Under the pieces are notes generated by a model that did no database searches, had not been told where the DNA came from, and was given only the letters and a program-made list of their open reading frames with translations. 64,000 nucleotides of DNA, from assembly GCA_027491915.1 (NCBI GenBank), contig JAOZGC010000002.1:248001-312000 (forward strand). The letters are read 5' to 3'. This document shows positions 29,542-37,578 of this stretch, one piece after another; position 1 is the first letter of the stretch; every line of letters begins with the position of its first letter. The stretch comes from Thermoproteota archaeon (GTDB lineage Archaea > Korarchaeota > Korarchaeia > Korarchaeales > Korarchaeaceae). Position numbers and translations under genes: made by a program.

Positions 29542-30915
29542 ATGATCGGGATGGCCTCGACCCCCCTGAAGATGCATGCCGGCTTGGCCGATCTCCTGCT
29601 GACCAGGAAGAACGTTCTCTTGTCGGCGTGGCTCGTCTTCCTACTGAGCCTTGGATTCAATTCCGTCACTCAGATAATCCCATACTACATCATGTACCTC
29701 GAGGGAACCCTCTCCGATCTGCCGGAGAACCTCGGAAAGCTGTCAGGGGCCTCCGGGGTGGCCCTGGAGGTGGGCCTGGTGGTGTCCCTCTTCAACCTCT
29801 CGAGGGCCTCCCTGGCCAGGTTCTTCGGGGGGCTCAGCGACAGGAGGGGGAGGAAGAGGCTAATCTCAATTGGATCAATCTTGTACGCGATTATCTCATC
29901 CCTGTTCCCACTCGTAAAGTCTCTCCCGGAGATATACGCCCTGAGAGCTGCCCAGGGGGCGGTCTCGGCCATGGTCTGGCCGGCCGTCCTGGCCCTGATA
30001 ATGGACACGACCGAGAGGGAATGGAGGGGTAGGGCCATGGCCGTGTTCACGCTCGCCAACAACTCCGCCATGGTCCTCGGCCCGGCGATAGCGGCCGGTA
30101 TATACAAGCTTGGGGTAATCTTCCTGAAGCTGAGGGACGTCCGCGCGGCCCTGATCTTCCCCTTCGTCGGCCTGGCCGCCCTGTCCTACCTGGCAGTCCC
30201 CCCGGCCATCCTGCTGAGCGAGCCGCCGAGGGTCGATGCGGGGAGGGGGAACCGCCCGCGGGGAGGGGGGCCGGTGGACCGCTCCCTCCGGAGGAGCCTG
30301 CTGGCCCTGTACACCATGGGACTGGCGAACGGGTTCTCCATGGGTTTCGCCGCCCCCCTGGTCACCCTCTACGTCGCCGAGTACATCAACGCCGACCCGG
30401 CGGTGGTGGCCTCCGTCCCGCTGGCGGCCGGCGCGCTGGCCTTCCTCGCGACGTATCCGGCCGGCCGGGTGTCGGACTCGGTGGGGCGCAGGCCGCTCAT
30501 AATATGGGGGTCGCTCGTCAGCAGGGTGTCGACCGCGGCGATGCCCTTTGTCAGGAACCTGTTCTCATTCACCGGACTCTATTCCATAAGGGCCGTCTCC
30601 TTCAGCTTCGCCTCCCCCTCATTCAGGGCCATACAGGGGGACATAGCCCCGAGCGAGATAAGGGGAAGGGTGATAGGGACCATACAGACGATGTACAACG
30701 TCGGCGCCGTCGTGGGCCCGGTCGTGGGCGGTCAGGTCTACTCCTCGCTGGCCGGGGGGCGCGTGGGAGGGGGAGGCCTCCCGGAGATCCCCGGCGAGGC
30801 GGTTCCCTTCCTCATAAGCTCGGCGATAGGCCTGTTCAGCATAGCCGTATTCGCCGCGTTCGTCCGGGAGCCGGGGGATCACGACCCCGGCTCCTCCCCC
30901 CCGCCCGACTCCTGA
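29542..30915 (+). CDS. Major facilitator superfamily transporter
   Basis: A 457-residue protein with the 12-segment MFS layout. Loop 2-3 has GGLSDRRGRKRLI and loop 8-9 has AGRVSDSVGRRPLI, the two copies of MFS motif A. A charged, Gly-rich central loop (ARGNRPRGGGPVDRSLRR, about 230-250) joins the halves. It fits drug/sugar efflux-type MFS, but the substrate is unknown. Start at 29542 is ATG (MIGMAS), with ATG at 29551 as an alternative. Its end overlaps the convergent DUF4349 gene by 37 bases. Confidence 0.85.
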   Translation: MIGMASTPLKMHAGLADLLLTRKNVLLSAWLVFLLSLGFNSVTQIIPYYIMYLEGTLSDLPENLGKLSGASGVALEVGLVVSLFNLSRASLARFFGGLSDRRGRKRLISIGSILYAIISSLFPLVKSLPEIYALRAAQGAVSAMVWPAVLALIMDTTEREWRGRAMAVFTLANNSAMVLGPAIAAGIYKLGVIFLKLRDVRAALIFPFVGLAALSYLAVPPAILLSEPPRVDAGRGNRPRGGGPVDRSLRRSLLALYTMGLANGFSMGFAAPLVTLYVAEYINADPAVVASVPLAAGALAFLATYPAGRVSDSVGRRPLIIWGSLVSRVSTAAMPFVRNLFSFTGLYSIRAVSFSFASPSFRAIQGDIAPSEIRGRVIGTIQTMYNVGAVVGPVVGGQVYSSLAGGRVGGGGLPEIPGEAVPFLISSAIGLFSIAVFAAFVREPGDHDPGSSPPPDS

Positions 30916-31883
30916 GGCCGAGGCCTGGGTCTAACCCTCCTGTAGATCAGGTAGGCCACCCCGACCACGGCCGCTATCGGGATCAGCCCGAAGAACAGGA
31001 TCACGATCAGGTAGACTGCGCCGTAGAGCGATCTGAGGGCGGCGGCCGCCAGGGCCCACCAGTCCAGGCTTGGCAGGTTCTCGGTGGGCTCCCTCCTCCG
31101 CTCGAGATAGACCGTGAGCGTCGCGTAAGTTACGGACGACTCGAGGTTCTGCAGCTCGGCCTGAAGGACCTCTATCCTCTCCCTCACGTCCGAGAGGGCC
31201 CTCTCTATCTCCAACAGATCTGACACGTCGGTGGCCATCGAGTAGAGCTCCAGGAGCCTCTCTTCTTCGGCCCTCGCGTTGTCCAGCCTGGCCTGCAGGT
31301 CGACTATCTGATCCGTCACGTCGTTCGCGTTGATCCTCTCCTCCCTAACCTCCCCCAGTCCCCTGACCTGGCTCAGCAGGTTCCCGAAGGAGTCCGCCGG
31401 AACCTTGACGCTCACGCTGCCGGAATCCTCCTCCACCGACGAGGAGGCCACGTAACCGCCCAGGGCCTGGGCCCTCGACGCAATCTCCCTCGCCGCCGAG
31501 GGAACGTCCTCGACCTCCAGGCTCATCCACCCCGTATAGGATATCTGCCTCCTGACCTCGCCCCCCACCAGGTATCCGGTCGACCCGGGCTGCCCGGGGG
31601 ACCCCCCTCCCATCTCGGTCCCCTGCCCCCCGCCATATCCGGACTTGGGGGGCGCGGCCGGGATCGGCGGGGGACCTCCTCCCCGCCCCAGCCCCCCGAC
31701 ACCCACCTCCTCTGCGCCCGGGGCCATGTAGCCTCCGACCCCGACGGCCGGCGCCGGGACGGGGATCGGGGCCCACGGGCGCCACCCCTCCTCACCCGTG
31801 ATTATCGGGTACGTGAGGTATCCGGCCAGGAGCAGGCCCCCGACGACGAGGATCGCCAGCAGCTCCCTCTTCCCCAATATCAT
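30879..31883 (-). CDS. DUF4349-type membrane-anchored extracytoplasmic protein
   Basis: An N-terminal hydrophobic segment (about 8-25) is followed by a long Gly/Pro-rich linker (about 40-110). Then comes a domain with SLEVEDVPSAAREIASRAQALGGYV and VKVPADSFGNLLSQV, which matches DUF4349. A heptad-rich coiled coil follows (about 185-250, with LQARLDNARAEEERLLELY and ERIEVLQAELQNLESS), then a second membrane segment near the C-terminus (about 285-318). The start is ATG 31883, 24 bases after a TTAAAA box (leaderless fit); ATG 31919 is possible. The role is unknown; family members are cell-surface proteins. It is divergent from the putative secreted peptidase. Confidence 0.72.
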   Translation of the reverse strand: MILGKRELLAILVVGGLLLAGYLTYPIITGEEGWRPWAPIPVPAPAVGVGGYMAPGAEEVGVGGLGRGGGPPPIPAAPPKSGYGGGQGTEMGGGSPGQPGSTGYLVGGEVRRQISYTGWMSLEVEDVPSAAREIASRAQALGGYVASSSVEEDSGSVSVKVPADSFGNLLSQVRGLGEVREERINANDVTDQIVDLQARLDNARAEEERLLELYSMATDVSDLLEIERALSDVRERIEVLQAELQNLESSVTYATLTVYLERRREPTENLPSLDWWALAAAALRSLYGAVYLIVILFFGLIPIAAVVGVAYLIYRRVRPRPRPQESGGGEEPGS

Positions 31884-31984
31884 CCCCGGAGGTACCCGGG
31901 CAGGCGATTTTAACTCCATATCATTTGCTTCGATCCCGGTCGAACCAAATGGTCCGGCCGGGGGGGGGACCGGACGACCGAGAT

Positions 31985-31994
31985 CCTATTATCT
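31985..31994 (+). promoter_or_regulatory. Promoter of the legumain-like protein gene
   Basis: CCTATTATCT is centred about 27 bases before the TTG at 32017, the spacing seen for other leaderless genes here. Confidence 0.4.
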
Positions 31995-32016
31995 TCCCGG
32001 ATCTCCCCCCACCCGG

Positions 32017-33507
32017 TTGGACTTCAGGGGACCGGCGGCGATCCTGATGGTCGCCGCCATAATAGCCTCCGTTGAGCTGGTGGGGATGAGGCTCCCCCAG
32101 CTGACCGACTCCGACGGGGACGGCCTGGTGGACCTCAGGGAGGTCTCCATGGGGACCGATCCGACCAGGATCGACACCGACATGGACGGGCTCTCCGACG
32201 GCCTGGAGGTCGAGCTGAGGTCCAACCCACTGCTGCCGAGCCCGGCCATGGTCAGCATCCTGTCCCTCGGCATGGACCCCGCCCTATACAGGTCGGGCCT
32301 ATCTGTAATGGACCTCGACGGGCGCCTGTCTCCGGAGGAGGCCGAGTTCCTCCGCGCTCTCGCACGGGCGATCTCGATGATCTCCAACTCCTCCGTCTAC
32401 CCGTACCTCACCGACGAGATGAGAGGGGAGGCCGTCAGGTCGGTGATCTCTGCGGCGACCCGAGACGGTCGGATCTCGGGGAGCGAGGCCCGAGCCCTCG
32501 CGGCCCTGAAAGATCTCCCTCCGGACGTGAGACTCGCGGCCTACGCCTTCGGGCTCCCCTCCGACGAGAACCTCCCCCTCGACTGGGACCTCGACGGGGC
32601 GTCGAACCTGGAGGAGGTCCTGTCTGGGTCCAACCCTTTTACGGACCTGGAGGGGCCCGACTCGGAGAACCGCTCGGACCTCTACCTGATCGCGATCCAG
32701 GGCAGGGGCCCCCCGGCGTCAAACATCTTCCTGATCTACCACATGGCGGCCCTCTGGGGACTCAGGCCGGAGAACTCGAGGATCATCATATCTAGGAACT
32801 CCACCTCGACCGCGGGGGTGGACAGCACCTGGATCCTCTGGCAGCAGATCTCCAGGCCGGAGGTCGGGCCGTTCCGAGTCGGCGAGTACACCACCTCTGA
32901 GGTCTACGGCAGGAGGTTCGGGGCGGACTCCCTCGGCCCGGTCCCGGTGTGGCAGTACCTCGAGGACCTGGAGGGGGATCCCCTCCGAGACGTGGACGTG
33001 ACCCCTGACGCCAACGACAGGATCCTCATCGTGCTGGACGGTCACCACGCCCCGGGATCCGGGTGCCTCTCCCTCTCCGGCCGGATCTCCGTGTCCCCCC
33101 GGGAAGTGTCGGAATTCCTGTCCCGGCTGAGGTTCGGGATCGCATACGTGATAATAAACGCGTGCCAGGGATCCGACCTGCTGGACGAGTTCCCGCCCAC
33201 CTCCGGGGGGAGGGTTGTGGTGGTGACCACGAGCTCGATCGGCCAGCTAGTTGACGGCGAGTACACCAGGATATTCGAGTCCCTCTCCCTCTCCCCATTC
33301 AGCCCGAACTACTACTCGTCCGTGACGTCGCGCGCGCCGTGGACGCTCATAGGCGCCCTGGAATTCTTCTCATCCACCTTCGGCTCGGATTCCGGGATCG
33401 AGATCACCCCGAGCTGGAGGCTCCTAGGGTCAGCCGACCCCGAGGACCTACTTGGGAATCCCATGGCCTGGTCCCCGGCAGGTTGGGTCTGGGCGTCCGA
33501 CGGGTAG
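32017..33507 (+). CDS. Putative exported legumain-like (peptidase C13-like) cysteine peptidase with calcium-binding repeats
   Basis: A 496-residue protein. A signal anchor spans about 5-24. Two thrombospondin-3-like calcium motifs follow (DSDGDGLVD 31-39 and DTDMDGLSDG 53-62). EF-hand-like loops lie at 99-108 (DLDGRLSPEE), 148-157 and 189-200 (DWDLDGASNLEE). From 220 to 430 the chain resembles the caspase-fold peptidases of clan CD. It has YLIAIQGRGPPASNIFLIYHMAALWGL, then VDVTPDANDRILIVLDGHHAPG with the candidate catalytic His (343/344), and YVIINACQGSDLLDEF with candidate Cys383. The VDVTP...LxGHxAPG...ACQGS order matches legumain/GPI8-type enzymes. The Gly after the catalytic His is His here. 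TTG start chosen by promoter spacing; ATG 32047 is possible. Activity is inferred. Confidence 0.68.
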   Translation: MDFRGPAAILMVAAIIASVELVGMRLPQLTDSDGDGLVDLREVSMGTDPTRIDTDMDGLSDGLEVELRSNPLLPSPAMVSILSLGMDPALYRSGLSVMDLDGRLSPEEAEFLRALARAISMISNSSVYPYLTDEMRGEAVRSVISAATRDGRISGSEARALAALKDLPPDVRLAAYAFGLPSDENLPLDWDLDGASNLEEVLSGSNPFTDLEGPDSENRSDLYLIAIQGRGPPASNIFLIYHMAALWGLRPENSRIIISRNSTSTAGVDSTWILWQQISRPEVGPFRVGEYTTSEVYGRRFGADSLGPVPVWQYLEDLEGDPLRDVDVTPDANDRILIVLDGHHAPGSGCLSLSGRISVSPREVSEFLSRLRFGIAYVIINACQGSDLLDEFPPTSGGRVVVVTTSSIGQLVDGEYTRIFESLSLSPFSPNYYSSVTSRAPWTLIGALEFFSSTFGSDSGIEITPSWRLLGSADPEDLLGNPMAWSPAGWVWASDG

Positions 33508-33522
33508 CGGAGGCGGTCCCAA

Positions 33523-34584
33523 TTGGGGAAAGTTGAGAAGGCTTTCCTGGCCGTGGCCTCTCTCCTCCTCTCCCTCTACTGGCCCGCGGATCTTCTGCCG
33601 CTTGGAGCAGCCTCGGCCTCTATACTGACATTCGCTGTGGGGGCTTGGGTGATCTTCAGGGCCTCGGAGGTGGCAGTCTCCGGGATAGACGGACTGTCTT
33701 CGGCCCTCGGGGTACCCGGGTACGTCGCCGGCGTTGGGGCAGCCCTGGTGTCCTCGCTCCCGGAGCTGACGATAACCCTCGTGGCCGTGTCTTCCGGGTT
33801 CCCGACCCTGGTCGAGGCGGCGGTCCTCTCCGTAATAGCCAGCGTCGGCTTCGGACTCATAATGCTGGCCGCCCTGGTCCTGCTCCACGCCGTCAAGTTC
33901 GGCGGTCCGATGAGGCTGCCGCGGGAGGTCCTCACCCTGGAGCTGGACGCCTTCGCCTTCACCGCATCCTCATACTCCGTCCTGGCCACCCTCGCCCTGA
34001 TCCTCTTTGTAGAGTCGGGGGGGTCGGGCGCCTCCCTCCCGAGGAGCGCGGGCGCGATCCTGGTCGCGGTCTACCTCTCCTACCTGATCCACATGCTCTC
34101 CTCGCGCGAGGCCGGAGGGGGACAGACCGGCCGGTCCGGGGCGGGACCGACCTCGGTCGCGATCGAGGCGGTCGCGGGGATCGCGGCCGTGGTGCTGGCT
34201 GGCGGGGCCGTGGTGCACGCCACCGAGGCCCTGTTGAATCAGGCCCACCTGGGCAGGGTGCAGGCCGCCCTCGCCCTCGCCCTAGTGGGGACCGTGCCCG
34301 AGCACGCCGTGGCCTTCACGGCTGCCTCCGCCGGGAGGGGAGATATAGGCCTGGGGAACCTGCTGGGCGGGTTCACCCAGCTGTCCCTGCTGGTGGTCGG
34401 GCTCATAGCCGCGACGGCAGACGTCCCCGCCGACCCCTACGTCATAGTTCAGCTAGCCGTGGCCTCCGCTTCGATGGCCATGCTGAAGCTCTTCTCCAGG
34501 GACGATGGGGCCATAGACGCCGGGGAGGCCGGGCTGATGGCGGCCCTCCAGCTGCTCGCCTTCGACCTACTCCTTTCCCTCTGA
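33523..34584 (+). CDS. Cation/proton or sodium/calcium exchanger family membrane protein
   Basis: A 353-residue membrane protein with the internal duplication of the CaCA superfamily. The alpha-1 repeat has ASEVAVSGIDGLSSALGVP...GAALVSSLPELTITLVAV (the SSLPE motif near 80). The alpha-2 repeat has ALALVGTVPEHAVAFTAASAGRGDIGLGNLLGG (near 262-290). The acidic Glu in each repeat binds the cation. About ten membrane segments. The TTG start lies 15 bases after the preceding gene, so it may be cotranscribed with the peptidase. Which ion is moved is not readable. C-terminus overlaps cinA-like by 18 bases. Confidence 0.82.
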   Translation: MGKVEKAFLAVASLLLSLYWPADLLPLGAASASILTFAVGAWVIFRASEVAVSGIDGLSSALGVPGYVAGVGAALVSSLPELTITLVAVSSGFPTLVEAAVLSVIASVGFGLIMLAALVLLHAVKFGGPMRLPREVLTLELDAFAFTASSYSVLATLALILFVESGGSGASLPRSAGAILVAVYLSYLIHMLSSREAGGGQTGRSGAGPTSVAIEAVAGIAAVVLAGGAVVHATEALLNQAHLGRVQAALALALVGTVPEHAVAFTAASAGRGDIGLGNLLGGFTQLSLLVVGLIAATADVPADPYVIVQLAVASASMAMLKLFSRDDGAIDAGEAGLMAALQLLAFDLLLSL

Positions 34585-35388
34585 CCCGGCGCCAGCCCCT
34601 CCCAACAGGATCCTCCCGCCGATCCTCTCCAACCCCTCCCTCAGCCTCGAGGAGGCCCTGGCCACCCTGCCCTTGGCCCCTCTGCCCCTGGACTGCACGT
34701 GGATCTCCAAGATGGGGAATCCCAGCTCGGATCCCATGGGGTGGCTCTTCACGTAGATCCCGGGGATCTCGGCCATGACCCCCTCTATTATCGGGGCGGC
34801 CGCCGACTCCGGGATTCCCTCGCACCTGAAGATATCCTGAGCGGTCTCCTCCCGGTTCAACCTCTCCCTGAGATCTGGGAGGACCGACCCTTCGAACATG
34901 GCCCTCATCTCCGACGGAACCCCGGGCAATGAGAAGATTATGGTCCCTCCCTCCTCGACCTCCAGCGCGCAGCCCGGGGCGGTCCCCACGGGGTTAGGCA
35001 GCGGCCTCCCGCCGACCGGCATGAGGGCCATCTTCCTCCTGGCATCGTTGAGTTCCATTCCCGCCGACCTGTACTTCCTCCTGATCATCTCCAGGGCGGT
35101 CCTGTTCAGTTCTATCCCCAGCCCCAGCGCCTCGGCGACGCACTCCAGGGTCTTGTCGTCGAATGTCGGCCCCAGGCCTCCGGTGGTTATGACCGCCCCG
35201 GCGCCCATCCCCAGGGCCTGCCTCAGGGCCCAAGAGACGTCTCCGCAGTCGTCCCTCACCGTGATTGCCGCCCTTACGAAGAACCCCTCCTCGGTCAGCC
35301 TGCCGCCCAACCAAGAGAGGTTCGTGTTGACGGTCTTCCCTATCAGGAGCTCGTTCCCCACAGACAATATCCAGATCTCGTCGGTCAT
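34567..35388 (-). CDS. CinA-like/molybdopterin-binding-fold protein (COG1058)
   Basis: A 273-residue protein with the MoCF-binding fold found at the N-terminus of CinA. It shows ILSVGNELLIGKTVNTNLSWLGGRL at the start, VITTGGLGPTFDDKTLECVAEALG near 62-85 and NPVGTAPGCALEVEEGGTIIFSLPGVPSEMRAMFEG near 130-165. It lacks the C-terminal NMN amidohydrolase domain of full CinA. Stand-alone archaeal members have been linked to pyridine-nucleotide recycling (ADP-ribose pyrophosphatase-type activity in CinA); a role in molybdopterin is not implied by fold alone. ATG at 35388. Confidence 0.88.
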   Translation of the reverse strand: MTDEIWILSVGNELLIGKTVNTNLSWLGGRLTEEGFFVRAAITVRDDCGDVSWALRQALGMGAGAVITTGGLGPTFDDKTLECVAEALGLGIELNRTALEMIRRKYRSAGMELNDARRKMALMPVGGRPLPNPVGTAPGCALEVEEGGTIIFSLPGVPSEMRAMFEGSVLPDLRERLNREETAQDIFRCEGIPESAAAPIIEGVMAEIPGIYVKSHPMGSELGFPILEIHVQSRGRGAKGRVARASSRLREGLERIGGRILLGGAGAGSEGKE

Positions 35389-35444
35389 TCGCCGCCGTAT
35401 GCCTGGGGGATATGCCTAAATCCTTGACCCCCCGGGAACCCCGA

Positions 35445-36032
35445 ATGAGGGGGACAACCGGGGGAATCGCGGCGGCGGAAGTTAGTGGGCGGGGCGCCGC
35501 CCTCCACGCCGTGAGGGACCTCCTGACGTCCGGAGAGGCCGTCCTTCTGGACTTCAGGTTCGACGTCAGATACGGCGAGGTGCTGTCCGCGATACTGCGG
35601 CCCAGGGATGAGGTGGGGGTCCCAGTGATCCTCCAGAATCCGGCCGCCGATCCCCCATCTTACGTCGATCAGGGCGCCATGCTCGTGGGCTTCTCGGAGC
35701 TCCGGGGGGACGGCCGCCCCGCGGCGGACCGGCCGCGGGACCCCGTCGGGAGAACTCTGCTGAGGCCGGAACACTACGAGGTGCTGTCCCTCCTGGAATC
35801 GCGGCGCGGACCGACCGTCCTGGTGCACGACAGCGCGTCTGGATTCCTCAGCGAGTTCGGCCTGAGGAGATCTTACAGATTCTTCCGAGGCATCTTGGAC
35901 GAGCTGGACTGCCCCGGGATCTTCGTGTGGTTCTCCTGGATCCACGACCGCATCGTCAACTCAATAATGAGGGACCTCTTCAGCCACGTAGTCTCGGTCT
36001 ACGGCGGGGGGATCTTGGTCGGCCCCCGGTGA
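35445..36032 (+). CDS. Uncharacterised archaeal protein, possibly RecA/KaiC-like fold
   Basis: A 195-residue soluble protein with no motif that I can name. Strand-helix alternation (GEAVLLDFRFDVRYGEVLSAIL, GPTVLVHDSASGFLSEFG, CPGIFVWFSWIHDRIVNSIMRDLFSHVVSVYGGGI) recalls RecA/KaiC-type folds, but the Walker A loop is missing, so this is weak. ATG 35445 lies about 27 bases from a CCTAAATCC box; ATG 35412 is an alternative. The gene is divergent from cinA-like. Its end overlaps the flippase gene on the other strand by 53 bases. Confidence 0.55.
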   Translation: MRGTTGGIAAAEVSGRGAALHAVRDLLTSGEAVLLDFRFDVRYGEVLSAILRPRDEVGVPVILQNPAADPPSYVDQGAMLVGFSELRGDGRPAADRPRDPVGRTLLRPEHYEVLSLLESRRGPTVLVHDSASGFLSEFGLRRSYRFFRGILDELDCPGIFVWFSWIHDRIVNSIMRDLFSHVVSVYGGGILVGPR

Positions 36033-37578
36033 CGTTCGGGACTCCAAGGATCTCGAGGATCCACCAAAGCCGCTTGGGCAGCGCCCCCCTCAGGATGCCC
36101 GAGTCCTCCTCTGTCAGCGCTCCCAGCAGCCTGCTGAGGGCCGCGTAGGTGAGAGATCCCGCCAGCGCGCCGATTATCAGAGAGGCGACTGGATCTAGGG
36201 CGGCCGACGCGCACGCGGCCGGGACCGCCGCGGCCGCGGAGAGCAGCACGGAGTGTGCCATGGTTCTCGCCCTCACCGGCACGTCGGTCCTGCCTCCGAG
36301 CGCGGCCAGGCCCAGGGCGAGGCCCAGGCCCAGGCTCACCCCCTGGGCCGCGGCCCCCCCCGCCAACCCCAGGGCCGGAACCATGACGGCCACCGCTGCC
36401 CCCTCGACCATCACCTGTATCGACTGTATTCCGAGAACCGCCCAGGTCATATCGAAAGCCATCAGTCCGGCGAACGTAGTCTCCACCAGGGGGAGCATCG
36501 AATAAGAGGCCGCGAACGTCGCCATAACGGGCGCGGCGGCGGAGTAATCTCGGGTGGTCACTATCCCTATGAGGGGTCCCGCCAGGGCCGCCAACATGGC
36601 GCAGACCGGTAGGTACAGTAGGAGGACGTACCTGAAGACCCTTCCAATCCCCCTGCCGACCGAGCGTCCCCCGGCCCCCTCCCTGACCCTCACCAGCCCC
36701 GGGAACGTAATGGAGCTGACCACGTTTGATAACCCCACGAGGAAGTGGGTCAGGGTCTCTGCCACCGAGTAGACTCCGAGGGCGCCCGGACCGGCCAGCC
36801 ACTGGACCAGGACCTTGTCTATCACGTTGGCCCTGGCGTAGTTGAGGAGAACCCTGCCGTGCAGGGGGATGGAGAAGGAGACCATCCTCAGGATCAACCC
36901 GCGATCCAGACCGGCCGGCCTGGCTCCCCTGAGGGAGGATGCCAGGCCGTAGGATCCCATCCCGGCGGCGGCGGCCGCCATGCCCAAGACCACCCCCGGC
37001 ACCCCCATGGGGAGGCCCGCCATCCTGGCCAGGGAGTTGATCGCCGGATACCCTCCCATGACCCTGGAGGCCCCCCCGTAGTCCCCGGAGCCCGAGAGGT
37101 AGCCGAACGAGTTGTAGACCCAGACGTTCCCGGCGGCGATCGCCGCCGCCGCCGCGGCCTCGAGCGGGCCGACGGGCGCGCCGACGAATCTCTCCCCCCC
37201 GAGCCAGATCGCGGCCGCGGCCGAGACCCCGGCCGCCGCAGAGAGCAGGAGGGTGACCGCCAGGTAGGATCCCAGAACCGGCCCCAGGTCTTCCCCCCTC
37301 TCCCTCGCCTCCGCGGCTAATTTGGCTATCCCGCTGTTGAGGCTGAGGGTGAAGATCTTCGCGAACAGGAAGGAGTACACCCCGAGCATGACTATGACGC
37401 CTATCTCCTCCTTGGTGAGCACCCTGGTGGCCGCCACGTAGTACAGCAGGCCGAGGACGTAGCCGAGAGAGGTCTGGGCCCCGGTCGATACTATCCCCCT
37501 GGCGGTCTCCACCCCGAGGCCCCCCGGCCCGGACCAGATTTCGGGACCGACCCGCCTGCCGCCGGATGGAACTCTCAA
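35980..37578 (-). CDS. Polysaccharide/lipid-linked oligosaccharide flippase (MOP/Wzx-like)
   Basis: A 532-residue membrane protein with about 12-14 segments and the polysaccharide-transport family look. It begins GIVSTGAQTSLGYVLGLLYYVAATRVLTKEEIGVIVMLGV, then a long Ala/Gly-rich membrane body, with NYARANVIDKVLVQWLAGPGALGVYSVAETL in the second half. Such proteins flip lipid-linked sugars for glycans or protein glycosylation. The TTG start at 37578 overlaps the phosphodiesterase stop (TTGA), so the two are coupled. Cargo unknown. Confidence 0.82.
   Translation of the reverse strand: MRVPSGGRRVGPEIWSGPGGLGVETARGIVSTGAQTSLGYVLGLLYYVAATRVLTKEEIGVIVMLGVYSFLFAKIFTLSLNSGIAKLAAEARERGEDLGPVLGSYLAVTLLLSAAAGVSAAAAIWLGGERFVGAPVGPLEAAAAAAIAAGNVWVYNSFGYLSGSGDYGGASRVMGGYPAINSLARMAGLPMGVPGVVLGMAAAAAGMGSYGLASSLRGARPAGLDRGLILRMVSFSIPLHGRVLLNYARANVIDKVLVQWLAGPGALGVYSVAETLTHFLVGLSNVVSSITFPGLVRVREGAGGRSVGRGIGRVFRYVLLLYLPVCAMLAALAGPLIGIVTTRDYSAAAPVMATFAASYSMLPLVETTFAGLMAFDMTWAVLGIQSIQVMVEGAAVAVMVPALGLAGGAAAQGVSLGLGLALGLAALGGRTDVPVRARTMAHSVLLSAAAAVPAACASAALDPVASLIIGALAGSLTYAALSRLLGALTEEDSGILRGALPKRLWWILEILGVPNVTGGRPRSPRRRPRLRG

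Noticed and set aside
34567-35388. A molybdopterin-biosynthesis role (MoeA/MogA) for the CinA-like protein
   Set aside because: The fold is shared, but the NELLIGKTVNTN and GGLGPTFDD motifs are those of the COG1058 CinA group rather than MoaB/MogA/MoeA.
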